Shown: positions 37,381 to 50,917 of the stretch, one piece after another
Numbering within the stretch: the first letter of the stretch is position 1
Layout of the letters: every line of letters begins with the position of its first letter
NCBI GenBank assembly: GCA_902729315.2
Contig: LR746268.1
Location: 3,713,501 to 3,777,500, forward strand
DNA: 64,000 nucleotides
Direction: 5' to 3'
Source: Spirodela intermedia
Taxonomy: Eukaryota; Streptophyta; Magnoliopsida; Alismatales; Araceae
The notes under the pieces: model-generated
Database searches by the model: none
What the model saw: only the letters and a program-made list of their open reading frames with translations
What the model was told of the DNA's origin: nothing
Made by a program: the position numbers and the translations under genes

Positions 37381-38859
37381 GTATGTGACACTATTTCCAG
37401 AGCTCTACATCTTTCTCGAGACTCCGAGAGAGAGAGACGGTGGGAGAAAGAGAGGGGAACAGATAAAGAGAGCAAGGGAGGAAGAGAGAAAGCAGAAGAG
37501 AGCGGGGAACTGGGATAGTAATCAGAGGAGAGTAGAATAAGGGGGACAGAGCGAGCGAGCGAGAGAGAGAGCGAGAGAGAGAACAGATAGGGTCTTTCAA
37601 CTTCAATACAAAAGCACTCCAAAACACGTAATGGGCTGACTATGGCTATAAACTGCGAGAACCGAAACATAAGAAAGAAAATGGCCCATATTTATTTAGG
37701 CCGAAGTGAGCCGAGGGAAGACCGAGCTATCAGTAGGACCCATATTTATTATCGACGAATCTTTCATTGCGATGAACCCTTGCCGACCTAGCAGAGGACC
37801 GGATAATCGACCGGGCCGGGGGCACGTGGTCCAGGGGGGCCTAATTTTAATCCACAACGTTAAACATTATGTCGACATCATTGACAATTGTTGAGCTTAA
37901 TTGCCAGCTCAACCCACGTTTAACCTTAGGAAGACCAGCTCAACCAACCTCTCTCTCTCTAAAATGATGATGTGACCAAGTGAGTACATGAGGGTATGCG
38001 ATAAGAAAGTATATTTGTCGTCATACCTTATGATATGTATCACGGGGTTACAGTGTTAAAATAGTAAGAAAGGACCCGAATGAGCTGGATAAAGCTGGGT
38101 GTATTTTGAGTAGTGAATAATTTGCACCCCCTCCACTTCCACCACAGATACCTCCAGCTAAATTTTTGAAGCATCAGATTAGGCGCAAATGTTGTCAGCA
38201 AGGGTGGCTCTCTTCACACTAGTGAAAACCTTCTCTTAATTACAGTTCCGAACTCTTTTCCCTCCAATGATGGCTTGCCTTCTCTGAGTTCGCCCAAAAG
38301 ATTGTTATATATTACACAAAAAATTAAACAATTACATTCATTTTTTCTAAGATAATACATTTAGAGGGGCTATCATTAGTTTAACCTCGCTTAAAGTGAT
38401 TCACCAAAGTTTCAATATTTGAGATTATGACATCTCACATAAGTATGAGCATAAATATAAATGTGTAGATGCATGTCCTATTCTAGTTTTATAATGAGCT
38501 AAATTAGAAAAAGACATCAATGAGTAGATCATCCTTTAGTTATCAATATGAGGTCATGGTCCTTGGGTCATAGTGAAGAGTAACTCTCAAAGCATCTCAT
38601 CTCTTTAACCCTAATCTTTGGCTTTTATAGATTAAGGTATAATTTATTTATTCATTCTCATTTGATTTTATTATTATCATTCTCTATTAGCTCAAAACTA
38701 AATCTTTGATTTTCATAGAGGTATCAAAAGTTGTTGTTTTGAGTCTTTGATAATAATATGTTATTCATGTTTTTATTTATCTTAATATCATTTTGATCCC
38801 TTCCCTTGAGAATGAATCATAGATTAAGTCGGATGACCACCAAATGGATTGAGGTGGGT

Positions 38860-39500
38860 TTAGACATCCGAATGCCTTATAGATCGTACAGGCGTCCTCG
38901 GTGGCAAACCATTAGATTCTGGGCTTACCATGGATGGACTACTGGGCTCCTGGACCATCAACCCCTCTTCTTTTCCTGCGGAGGAGCAGTGGTTTCTGCA
39001 CACCTCTCTCTCTCTCTCTCCTTTCCCTAAAGGAAGATAAATATGGGGCTGCAGAAGGAACTTGCCTTTTCCCCTATCTTCTTTCTGGTCGTCGGACGGG
39101 AGTGCGGAGAGCAAAGGACGGCGACTCCGGATGTCTAGACGTTGGAGGGTTCCGGAAGGCAAAGAGGAGGCACTAGACGGCGGCGGAGCAGCAATGCCAT
39201 AAGGTGGCGCCTGCGACGGTGGGCCGCGGCAGCTTCCGCATGCCCTTTCCCTGTTTCACCGCTTCCCCATTTCTATTCTCCGCCTCGCCGAAGGACGGTT
39301 TCCGGTCATTCCGAAAACCAATGGAGGAACGTGGGGCAACGGAAGGAGAATCCGCTGCTTTCCCCGTTTCTAGTGGGCGCCCATTTAGGGCCGACAGTTC
39401 AAGGCGTAACGCAACTCGACCGGCTCTTCCCTTCCCCGCGTCAGTTTAGGGGGAGAGAATGGGCCGTGCGCGCCGGGCATGTTACTATCCAGAGTGCGTG
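38860..39500. other. GC-rich island, possible exon or transit-peptide remnant
   Basis: On the plus strand the frame at 39204-39449 is Ser/Arg/Pro/Phe-rich and poor in acidic residues at its start (VGRGSFRMPFPCFTASPFLF), like an organelle transit peptide. There is no downstream exon with a recognisable domain, because the DNA turns AT-rich at 39500. It may be a detached first exon or chance composition. Confidence 0.25.
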
Positions 39501-42003
39501 AGATTGACTTTGAGTTATTTCTTATTTGGATACATGCAAGTTTTCTATAGATGATCTTTGAAGCTTTCTTTAAAAGATTGGTGATACTTCATCAATGATA
39601 TTACTTTTAACACAGTTGATGTTTGTTATTTTGCTTCTTCAGTTTCTTCATATAAGACTTTGATGTGTATACAAGTTACATGGTGAAGAGTTTTCCTTTT
39701 CTTTGATGATGTCATGCAAATGGTCTAACTCAGCTATCATTTAGTACTGAAGGTTGAATCTTTCTACAGTCACTAATCTTGTGATTTTGCTTTGAATATT
39801 TGATCAACTTTCTATGTGTCACTATATTGATCTCGAATTCAAATTTCATCTATACTTCGGTTTGCATGATATTTGAATATTTTAATTATCACTTTTCTTG
39901 CCTTTGTGTAGCTTATTTTTTGAGTTTGAATCGCATGTTTGATTTTGTGTTTCTTTAATTTTCTAGACATTTACCATGTTAATGCTTCTATCTTTACAAT
40001 GCTTCGTTGTGGCATTCAAATATTGGGGGTAACTTTACTTTTTAACAAATACATGCTTATGTTTCAAGAATATTATGTGGTATTATTTTAATATAGAAAG
40101 ATATCTTAAGGGTGTTACTCTTTAGATTTGTTATTAGTCATAAGATTGAGTTGAACATCATCAAGATATATGATTTGAATATTTGTCAAAGATATTTAAC
40201 TTGTGATGTAAACTATCATGATTTATATTGGCAATTCAATGAATATTTAATAACTTATTAAAGAAAAAATTATAAATAAAATTTTCAATATAAGTATTGA
40301 AACCAAGGACATCTTAGGGTTGTTCATAGGAGTATTAGTGAAGAAATTAACATTTATTTCTACTATATCAACTACTCAATAAGGCTAAATCCTCATTGTG
40401 TGTTGGCCTCTTGATTTCTTTCCACTATTTTACTCTAAGTCTTGCTAGAGAGGGAGATGTGCCCACATGCAACCTCGTTAGGTAGTATGTTCTTTGAAAG
40501 TAGTGTTTATTCACTTTGGCGAAATAGATAACTAGATACATGGGAAGAGAAAGAGAAAGAGGCTTTCACTCTTTAGTTTTAAGTTCTTGATATTCAAAGT
40601 AAAGTTAGGACAAGGAGGGGAAATGCCCTACAGCACAAGGAACCAAACCTTCTATCCTTGAAGTCATGTTCCCAATAAAAAATATGATTGTCTATATGAG
40701 AAGTTAAGTCATGGTTGATGATGAATGATGGAAAACAAAGATTTAGTATTAAGTCAATATAGAATTATAAGAACTAAGAAAGCTTTTAGTTATTTGATAA
40801 ATTTTAAATTAAATCTTATAACTTCAAAAAAAATCAATCCTTTCATTTTTTGTCACCCTAGGATGAGAAGAGAGAATACAAGTAATTAAAATATGAGTTG
40901 TAAGTAAATTCATAATGACAAACATTAAGAACATAAACTAATGTTTCACCTTTTCTTTGTCTGTCACTCAAGAAAATGAGAAGAACAAAATACTTAGATT
41001 AATTGAATTCGAAAATAAGGTCTCTCTTATTAGTGTTTGTCACCCAAAGATATGAATGTGTAAATAACTTTATTGAAAGGTTGTCTCTCTCCATTATGCC
41101 CTAAGACAACCTAAGTGGTGAGTGAAGAAAGATTAGACTACGACATAAGGTGTTGAGAGTCAAAATCTACTAATGGAGGATGTTTTTAACTAAGAACTGA
41201 AATCTGCCTATGGAGGCATGTGGTGTTGCAAGTCAAGACCTATTCACAAGGGGTGAGATCTTTGTAGAAATCAATCAGTGATATCTAAAAGAGCCAAACT
41301 CGTAAAGTCAATTATATTTTTAAAAGAAAAAGTTAAATATGGTAAGAGAATCCTCTAGGATTGAGTGCTGCCCAAAGAAGGGTGAACCAATATAAAAATC
41401 TTTATCTTTCATAATTATCAGTGAGAAATAAGGCTAAAGTGACCCCCTGAAGAAAAGAAGAGATTTAAGTAAATTTATATATAGATTTAGTAGATAATGT
41501 TATAATGTGCGTCAACACATATACACGCAAGTAGAACATTAAACATTCGGCGACAATCCCAATAAGAATATATTAAGTGAGCCAATGAAGACTGCGGGGA
41601 GAGCGAGGAATTACCAGTCAGGGAACGACTTTGCCTGGTCAGACTCTGATCATGATCCACAGGTGGCAAGAGAGAAGGGGGAGCAAACCGAAGGAGACTA
41701 TCTGGGGTCAGCGGACGACGATCTAGTCGTAGACGTCCTCCAGCAAGCAGGGTAATGGCACTGGCATCGGTCAGGATGGTACAGCCAGGATGACGGCACG
41801 TGGACGATCCAGACCGGTAGGATGGCAGTGTAGGGGAGGGAGAAGGCAGTCAATTGAGAGACGGAGGCGGAGGAGGGGACAGTGGCGGCAGCGGTGTTGG
41901 TGTTCGTGGTGGTGGCAAGGAAGAGGGTGGTGGCAGCAGCGGTGAAGGCGGTGGCAGAGGTGGTGGCATGGTGGTAATGGTGTAACTCCAACCAGGAGCA
42001 ATG

Positions 42004-42123
42004 GGGTCCTATCAACCAACCCTACCGGTGCGACGGGGTCTTCTCGACTAACCCTAACGGGCGGGTGGTCTTGACCAGCCCTACGGGGGTGACGAGGTCT
42101 AGCGACCAACTCCTGCGAGGAGC
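42004..42123. repeat. About four imperfect 30-bp tandem units
   Basis: Units start near 42004, 42035, 42065 and 42094 and share the pattern ggtct...cgaccaaccctacggg.gcgac with substitutions and small length changes. The block lies at the right end of a GGT/GGC-rich island (41860-41980). On the minus strand it is an open Pro/Arg-rich frame. Confidence 0.6.
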
Positions 42124-44955
42124 GAAAGGGTGGCAAAACTATCTGCCTCGTGGGCGATTGATTGAGCCTTATAACGGCTTACATGAAAAAAAAACAAACA
42201 ATAAACTCAAAAAGCCCACAAAGGGAACTGAGCTCACTTCTAGTAAATGAGCACACCGGAGTCGGGACGGGTGCACTTATGCCTGGATTTACGATGGGCC
42301 ACATGAGACTGGGCCGAGCTCGGCTCACCTGCTGGGTTTTGTCCTGCATCTGAGAGAGAGAGAGAGAGAGAAGACAAAGCAAGGAAGAAGGGGGGGGGAG
42401 GGGGGTTGAGTTGAACACCTCAAAAGTCGGTGAGCATGGTTGGAGGAGCCTCATTTATTTTATCACATGATATAATGAATCGCTTTACTGGTGAGACCTA
42501 TACAACTTCTTAAATGTTGACTGCTTTTCTAAGATAAGTGAGGCGGACAACTTATCCGTATTCATAACCTACAACCATGGTCCTACAAGTTAATCCTGTC
42601 TCACAAAAATATCTCAACAAATCACCTGCTTGATCAACCTTAAATTAAATTCGGTCTCTATATTTGACTTGTTAATTTCACCCTTACCCACATGAAGAGA
42701 ACTGTCATTGAAGGTCCTGAGGAAGTCAACCCCCCAGCTGTTCTTGATGGGTCAAGATCCCCAGAAATTTTTGTTTATTTTATTTTAAATAAACTCATTT
42801 ATTTACGTAAAATGGATTATTTAATGAAAACTCTGGATGAGTTAAGGGGAATATTTTTTCTTGAATATCATTGTAAGAAAAATGAGCTATTGTCTTTTGC
42901 TGATCTCTCTCAGCCAATGGCCCATGTGCAGCATGCAACGTGTCAACCATCTATTGGTCAACATCTGATTGTCATGGATCCATTTGCTAAGATTGGTTAT
43001 TGTTGTAACAATGCAAGGTTTGTGACCGATCTAAATCAAAGTCAATGTGCAGCCCACTTCATTTTATAACCCAAACCATAAAGGCTTGGTGCCATGCTTT
43101 ACTCTATGCGCCTATATGATGAATCAAACTAGAGTTGTGAATCAAGTGAAGGTCAGTTGCCAAATGATGTTCAACCTTTGTACTAGTTGGGCATAGGGAA
43201 ACTCAAATAAAGTATCTTTAAATCACATAGTTGGTTTGGAGGGTCAAACCATCATAAATCATACATCTATCTTGCTTGATCCTTTCAATTATCCATAGAA
43301 AGTTGACTCGCTTAGATTGTAGTGTTCCTCAATAATGCATCAATCTCCCTTTTATCTTAACTAATTAAAAAATATAAAGGTGTATTGACTTCCAACTCCC
43401 TCCCTCAATCTTAGTTCATTTCTGGCCCCAACATACCAAACACTATTGAAATTTTAGGGGGAATGGAAAGAGAAGATAAAATAATAATAATAATTTAATG
43501 TTAGAGAATAAGTAATTGAGTATTGTTTGTAAGAATTAGACTTGAAACTAGGTAGAACTTTCAAAGGATTCATTGGTGACCAAATGAAAATGGGTAGTCT
43601 CGGAAAACAAAAGTAACATATGGAAGGGAATTGGCAAAAGCCAAGAGTTAGAGATAAATAAAGAGACAATTATAAGGAAATATTATGTCATGTAGTGGAG
43701 CACTGTTCAATTGGATTTTCCTAGAAATGATGTTGATGTGAGATTAGAAATCCTAACTCAATGTAAAACTTGAATTTTGGCCTAAAAATTTAAATGAAGA
43801 GATGTAAATGCGACAAGTATTAGAGTTAATTGTGTTATAGTATTAGTGTTAATTGTGAATCAATGTTCTTTATATTTGGTCCGTTGGCTCACTTATTGCA
43901 AAGAAGTGAAATTTTATTTTGTAGTCAACTAATCCTAAATGTTTAATAAACTTTGGTGAAGTTAAGATAATCTATTGGTAATAAATTAGTAGTCAAGTAG
44001 CACAGTATTCATATAAAATGACTATTTTTTCCTTTTAGTATCTTAATGAGTGTGTAAACTTTTAGTATCAAATGTGTTTGCGCATGACTCATGTTTTCTG
44101 AAAATAGGAAAAACCACAAGATGACTTACAAAACTTTGCAAGGTTAATTTTTTTTTTCCAATATTTTTATAATTATTCAGGCTATATCAGATAATAAAAA
44201 GTAACTATTTTAACCTTGTATGTATTTATGCAATGTTAAAATTAAGAATTCTTCAAAAACTATTTACTTATACTTCCGTTTATATAGTAAAATATCTCAA
44301 CCCCTTATTTAGGTGTCTTTTATATCATGTAGAGAGAGAGAGAGAGAGAGCGGCTAAGATAAGGGTGATCGTAGGATACCGACACAAAGAATGTGGGAGA
44401 TGTGGGAGGATGGCCTATGTCGCTTGAGAAAAGAGGGCCTTCAGGCCGCCAACTCAGAAGTCAGCGACGAAGATGAGCCTTAATATTAGCGCCGTAGTTT
44501 ACTCTCCAAGGAAGTTGTGACACTTCGGCGAGAATACATGTGATGGTTGGCCTAGGCCCTCATCTACCCCTTCTTCCTACGGCAGCGACGTGGCTCCATC
44601 TCCGCAGCCGCGGATACCAGTGGACGACTTGAAGCCCTCCCGTCGCCACGCTTCCCACGAACGGGTAGGCGCGTTATCCCCCGTCTGCCCCCCCATTTTC
44701 CCACCCCTTCCCCTCCTTCCTTTCCCAGTGTTTGACGAGCACGGCTTCCTGAGGCCCCCTTGAGACTTTACATCTTTGTGCAAACAAAGAAAAAACAGAG
44801 TTCATCTCAAGGATGTATACAAGAAACGTCTCAATTACAACCCTTGTGAAAGCATTTACATTAATCGCCACACGGCGGTGAGGAGCGGCCGTCAGACGAC
44901 GGGCAAGAACAACCAAAAAAAGAAAAAAAGAAAAAAGAGCCAGACCTCGTCCCTG

Positions 44956-47231
44956 CTAGTCCTTGGCGGGCCGAGCCTCGAGGCCTCCCTCCTTCCTCCT
45001 CTCCAGCTTGTAGGGCATGTGGGTCCCGAGGATCCGGTCCCAGGCGACGAAGAAGGGCTGTGAGAAGTTGTACTTGTTGCCGTAGAGCTGGTGGTGGATG
45101 TCGTGGTAGGCGCTGTTGTTGCCGAAGAGCATGTGGAAGACGTTCCCCGGGAGGCACATCCCGCAGTGGTCGTCCACGGTCTTGACGGTGGCGAAGGAGA
45201 AGAAGAAGATGCCCGTTCGGGGGCTCATGCCGGAGGCGAGGAAGGAGATGGCCCCGCCGATGGTGTCGAGCAGGAGGCCCTCCAATGGGTGGTTGTAGAG
45301 TGCCCCGAAGGCGTAGGGGACGACCAGCATGTGGTGCTTGGAGTGGACGTGCTTGTACAGGAACTTGTTGATGTGCATATACCTGTGCATGAAGTACTGC
45401 CAGGTGTCCAGAACTAACATCGCCACCACCATCTGGGCGAGAACCACCAGCAGGGGCGGCTGCGGCCTGGCCGTCTGGCTGTCGTCCTTCACCAGCTACA
45501 GAGAGGAGCAGAGAGAAATCAGCTTCAGAGACCTTCAAAACACGGAACGCTCTGGGAATTCCAGCTCCACCCCGGGAGATGAATTCCATTTGAGAGAAAG
45601 AACTGGTAAGGGGGATAGATTCGAAAGAAACTAGAATGAAAGGAAAATGCGAGATTTGTGCATAGAAATTTGAGCTTTCAGAGGAAGAATGGGTCCAGAT
45701 GATAAATTTCAAAACTAGATGACAAAGAAAATTCCCGAGATTGATGGCGAGTAGTTGTGCGGACAGAAAGGACAGTAAAGCAACGCATTCCAATACTGGA
45801 ATGCAAAAAAAGTTTCCAAGAGCACCAGTGAGAAGTTTCGCGAGAAGAAATAAATGACAGAAAGAACGGGAATTAGACAACGAATTCCAAACCTAGAATG
45901 CAGTAACAGCCCACGTCAGTATCAGAGATGGAATCACAAGAGAGAAGGCCAGGAGGTCCAAGAACAGGAATAGCGCCAATAAAGAGATAAATCCAAAAGA
46001 CAATCCCAAGAGCCTTACACAGCATGTCACATGCATATTCCTGACGTAATCAAGAGTATTGAACAGCTTAGGCATGAGAAACATCGGTGGTTTATTTTAT
46101 TGTCTCTCTTGTAATAAGTTGGGGCAATGGCCTTCCCTTTGGGAGGGGGGGGGGGGCTAATTTGACTCCTTGGAGTTACTTGCCGACCAAATATCCTCCC
46201 TTATTTCGAGAGAGGCCCTACCCAATTTTGCGGGAGCTTCGCATGTGAGTAAGGTTCCCTGGTTCAAGATTTTCTTGCCCTCTCCGAGTTTTCTAGTCCT
46301 TTACTTCTTGGGGAATTGGCCTGCCACTACCACTTTACACAGGTTGCCCAGAAACTGAGTGCCCCCCATCCCAACTTCCTCCCAAAGCATAAACCACGAA
46401 AATTATTTATTATAGATATACACATCTTTCACAGAGACCAGGACGTGTCATGCCAGTAGACATCTAAGTTGTTCTTGGGGGGCATTTGTTACTTTTATAG
46501 AAGGAAATATGTGTTACATCACTCTCGGATGCCCAAATGGTGTATAATACTATCTTACAGAGCCACATAAAAAATCATGTGGGTAGGGATCGAACGTGCC
46601 CTTTAAAGAAGAAGATGGCCTGATCTCCCCATGAAATACCTGTTGCATCATCCTCAGAGACCTAAAAAAAGTCATGTGGGTAGGTATTCGTGAAATGCAT
46701 GGATACGTGAATGCCATAGATCATTCCAAGAAACCCAGAAAAAGGGATGGGGTCGGTAGCAAAGCTATCCATGGAAGCTGAAGGAGTTCAACTTTACACA
46801 AGGAAAATCCAAATAAGAAAAACTCAACCTCATAGGACGGGTGCATGAAGTTATGTTCCAAAAATCCAAAGTAAGCAAATTGAGCAAGTAAATAACTTCA
46901 TATTGGACAATCTTAGGCAGGAATACTGATAATCATTGCCTCCCCTAATAAGAGGATGAGGAGAAAGATCAATTAAAGAATGAGGGGAAGAAGAGATGAT
47001 TACCGCAAACAGACAAAGAGCGACGACGATCTGGAATGCCTGCTGAACGAGAACGCCCTTCACCACTTGCAGCTTGGAGACGATGTTCTTTGCCTCTTCG
47101 CTTCTCGGGTGAAGACGATACTCGCCTGAGGAATCCAAATTCCCCAAAATAACGTACAATCCAGAGTACAGCCAGTAGACGATAATGGGGACGAAGGTGC
47201 CCAGCAGCTCATCGGAAAGGACGAGCTCCAT
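44956..47231 (-). CDS. SBH1: Sphinganine C4-monooxygenase (SBH), intact copy
   Basis: Fatty-acid-hydroxylase-family enzyme of the ER membrane that makes phytosphingosine-type long-chain bases for ceramides and glycosylinositol phosphoceramides. Two exons: 47004-47231 (76 codons, MELVLSDELLGTFVPIIVYW...) and 44956-45495, separated by a 1508-bp intron. The product has 255 residues (Arabidopsis SBH about 260). The His boxes are complete: HRYMH (113-117), HSKHH (127-131) and HDIHH (207-211). Family blocks LDTWQYFMHRYMH, ALYNHPLEGLLLDTIGG, FATVKTVDDHCG and SQPFFVAWDRILGT are present. N-terminal and central hydrophobic stretches fit membrane segments. The second exon is very GC-rich, the intron is not. 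The gene faces the broken copy at 36.0-37.4 kb, with about 7.6 kb between their 3' ends. The number in the symbol is arbitrary. Confidence 0.95.
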
Positions 47232-48158
47232 CGTAGGCGTAATTTGAAAAGAAGCCTGTCCTGATCCAAGGTCAGCACCTGGCCTTCAGCTCGCCCAACA
47301 ACTTTCTGCAAGATTTGCCCTCCAATTAGGTCGGTCAAACTCTACCGGATGCCGATTAATATGCTCAAATACCCTGTAAAAGCAATCCCACCCCTTTGTC
47401 TACAGATTTTCCATGACTAAATAGCTGTAAAGAGTTTTTTGGGACAGAAAACACTGATCCGCTTTTGATTCTCCAAAGGAGAAAAGTGGAAGCAGAGAGG
47501 TATACACGCACATGTACATCTATGTATATATACATATATATAGAGAGAGAGATAGGTAGATAAGAGAAAGAGAGAGTGAGCATGAAACCCGAGGGAGAAT
47601 GAATAATTCCCAAGAGACCCAACAATAATGGAGGCAGGTTCATACTGGTTTCCAAGCAACCACACAAGGGCTTATCAATTAACCACACGGATGTCTGCAA
47701 TTGAGAGAATCACCCAATCTGTACAGACGAATTAAAAAAAAAAAACTAGAAGCTGCACATCAATTTTTCAGATGAAATCGAAGTGGGCGAAACCCGCATG
47801 GCAAAGATAGAACTCAAAGGAGGGGGGAGGAGAAGTGTTACAAGGGTTTCTCACATTACCCTGAACACTCCCGTAGATGGATCGACGCGATTGGGGCCCC
47901 TCACCAAAACCCCTATTTCCTTATGGCTTCCTGCAAAACAACTTTCCCCCCCGCCCCCGAACGAGAAGGTGGAAGAAGAGGGGAGAATCCCGTGGCAAAG
48001 AGATGCTCTCGCGTGACTGGCTGGAAGCTTTGAAGCCAGAGAGATAAATAGACGTGCTGGCGTAGGAGACTGGGGAAGGCCAGCCTTCTCTTCCTCCGTC
48101 CCTTTCTACAACGTCAGCGCGAAGAGAGAGAGAGGAACAGGGGGGGGGGTCCGGCTTA

Positions 48159-48201
<43 letters not shown>

Positions 48202-48770
48202 GCGAATTGTTGAATGGGCCGGGCGGTTCGTAATGGGCTGTGGCCCCACTAGCAACGAGGACTAGTACAGTCGGGCCCACCACGCCCACCGCACACGCAG
48301 ACAACTTCCAGACGGCATATCTCTCACTGAAGCTTCCGGGAGATAAGATCTTAGGAATGCATGCCAGAATGCATTCCACGTAATCGGTTTTCTCGGTCAA
48401 TTTTATTTTTGTCAGGGAAGATTCAGGAAGAAAATAAAATATGCGGGGGAGGCTTCGTTTCCATCTCCCAAGGTTTCTTTATTTTCTTGGAATATAATAC
48501 AACATATTTATTCAAAAAGTATTTCGTCATCTTTACCGGCACAGCTAAGTATATCGATGGGCCACGCTCCTCAGGCCCAAAAACAGAATTCGATTCGGCC
48601 CAGAAACTTGGAGCCTGGTTTTGAATTACCATACTCTTTACGTTTTGACTTCAAAAATCAAGCTGATGATAAATAAAAAAACTATAACTATTCTCTCTTC
48701 GCGGCCATTCTCGGTGGTTGTTGTTGGGCCTTGCCTAATGCTTCGAGTTGGGCTGACACCCAACTCTCCA

Positions 48771-48772
<2 letters not shown>

Positions 48773-48827
<55 letters not shown>
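48773..48827 (+). repeat. (AG)27 microsatellite
   Basis: Perfect 55-base run, the longest dinucleotide repeat in the window. Confidence 0.98.
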
Positions 48828-48830
<3 letters not shown>

Positions 48831-50204
48831 TTCTTCCGATTTATCTTCCTCGCTTAAAATTTTGAGAGATGCCGACCTTATTATTTATCTTCGTTTCAGG
48901 ATTATCCTGAATCCAATAATATTTTTAATGGTCTTATCTTGATTTTATTTTCCGCATAATGCGAAACGTAACTATTGAAAACTTAAATTAAATGGTAATA
49001 AGTGATGGTAAAATAGTAGTTTGAATGAAGAAATATATTGCGACGCTTTTCTATGATCCCGTATATTGAGGGCTGCGAGTCGCCGGATCAGATCATATGG
49101 GGACTCAACGAGGCCCGTAGTTGGTGGCGTTAATGTTATCAGTATTTTTCTCGATTTTAGGGCTTCCTTCTCATGTCGTTCGAAGGAAATATTTGAGGGG
49201 GGGGGGTTGCGTTGCAATCAGACCGGAGAGCCTCCGGACCGACTCGGGTTCATTTCATCATTCCATTCTGTTCTCTGCTCCGAATTTGAATGTTCGCCGA
49301 CGTTCTCTGCCGATTGAAGCTCTGAAATCGATGCGATCGAAGGGATGGGGAATTGGTCGAGAATTATGCCCAGGTTTGAAATGGACGGTCATCACTTCCC
49401 CGTTGGGGGATCCCTCGGGAGGGGATGACGGGCGGAAATCGTTCCCCAAGGTAGAACAATAAGCGGAATTCTATCCCAATCCGGCTCGCCGAAATCTTTG
49501 GAACTCACTCCGGAGAGAGAAATTTGATAAAACTCAGGCTACGGGAAGAATGGTAATTATCTGGAGAAAATTAATACATCCCCCGATAGTACACTACAGA
49601 TAAATAAATACGTCCACGTAGAGATTGATTTCTCGAAGTAGCAACTTATGGTTTATTTTCTCCGTTTCGATTGGGAAAAGACAAATTTCTGATCATTTCC
49701 CCCCTGGTTTTCCATCCATTCCATGATTTTCCCCCTAAACAAGGAACATCATTTTCCCGTTACTCGCGATTGAGCAAAAGTTTATGTTAATAACGTCGTT
49801 TGGTGTCTCTAATTGAGTCTTCCCTCCAGATTGAAGCCCAGATACTCCTCTGGATCTTTATTTCAATATTTATGAAATCATAGAGATTACTGTTATAGGG
49901 GGAATTGATTAATTCTCCGCTCAACTCCGGGAGATTTTCCCGGATGAATCTCCAGGGTCCATCTCGTCCGGTTCTTCAATCGGAGCTTCAGAGATTCTTT
50001 GCACGACCATTTTTGGTCTTGTCATGGCCCTGAAAGCCAGGCATTCGTCATCGTCATCATCACTACCGCTTTGGATCGCGAATTCCTCCTAACCTAGAAC
50101 ACGTTCCATCTCTCTGATAGCTGACTGAGGAAGAGCCTCCGGTTTGAGGGCAGCTACTCGAGGACAGCCACGTCTCTTCAACCCCAGTCCAAAGTTTCAA
50201 TCTT

Positions 50205-50246
50205 TAGTGTATGTGCGTGTGTGTGTGTGTGAGAGAGAGAGAGAGG
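50205..50246 (+). repeat. Compound (TG)n(GA)n microsatellite
   Basis: A TG-rich run followed directly by a GA run, about 700 bp upstream of the CLE45-like start. Confidence 0.9.
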
Positions 50247-50917
50247 GTTCTGGGTATTGTCAATCGTCGCAGGAGAAGAGGGCCCCAAACTTCAAGCGCT
50301 CCTCTTCTCCTTTGTCTTGATGTAAATTACCATCATTCTCTCTCTCTCCCTCGCCTCGTTCCTTTTACTCTCTCTCTCTCTCGGAGAAGCTTACGGAGGG
50401 GCCAATCGAAACAGACACAGGAATCGATGGGCAGAGAGATGAGGAAATAAAGGGGGACGGAGACCGCATAGATAATCGGGAAGAAAAACTAAAGAGAAAG
50501 AGAGGGAGGGGAGGGGGATAATCCGTCGTGGGTAGTAAGTAGTACTTGAATCTTTGAATGGAGGCTGACAGAGAAGAGGAAAGCGCAAAGAAGCGTCGGT
50601 TACAGCGTCCACGGTTATTCAAAGCCGGGGGACTCGTAAAGCAGGTGTTACCCCTCGCTTTAGGGAGAGAAACTGGGGAAATTGGCATTTGGGACTTCCC
50701 TAGACTAGCACCTCCAATCCCTTTATTCATGCCCGTCAGAACCTTCGAAAATAGCCTTAGAATTCCTCCCCTCAGCATGCATATGATTGACGTCGATCCT
50801 CTCTCTCTCTCTCTCCCCTTTTCCCGAGCTGTTGTTATATCGACTGAGAAGAAAGGCTCTTCCCTCCTCGCCTCAACTCTCTCGTCTTTCCCCTTCCCCA
50901 CAGGTTCCCTCCTCGCC

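Larger units (their letters stand above)
37381..44955. other. Intergenic between the two SBH copies, no supported gene
   Basis: Mostly AT-rich. Three GC-rich islands stand out: about 38860-39500, 41690-42180 and 44400-44780. Their open frames match nothing I know. A frame at 42692-43069 (125 codons) is also unrecognised. 39510-41480 is AT-rich with no structure I can name. Confidence 0.5.
47232..50917. other. Intergenic between SBH and CLE45-like genes
   Basis: No supported gene. It holds the SBH leader and promoter (47232 to about 48200, GA-rich near 48122-48190), a long GA microsatellite at 48773-48827, an unidentified mixed-composition stretch at about 49040-49480, and the GA/CT-rich leader region of the CLE gene (50205-50917). 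Confidence 0.5.

Noticed and set aside
44861-45880. Minus-strand open frame of 339 codons over the intact SBH exon 2
   Set aside because: It is the shifted frame of the SBH exon. Its Arg/Pro/His-rich text follows from GC-rich codons, and the SBH frame has all His boxes.
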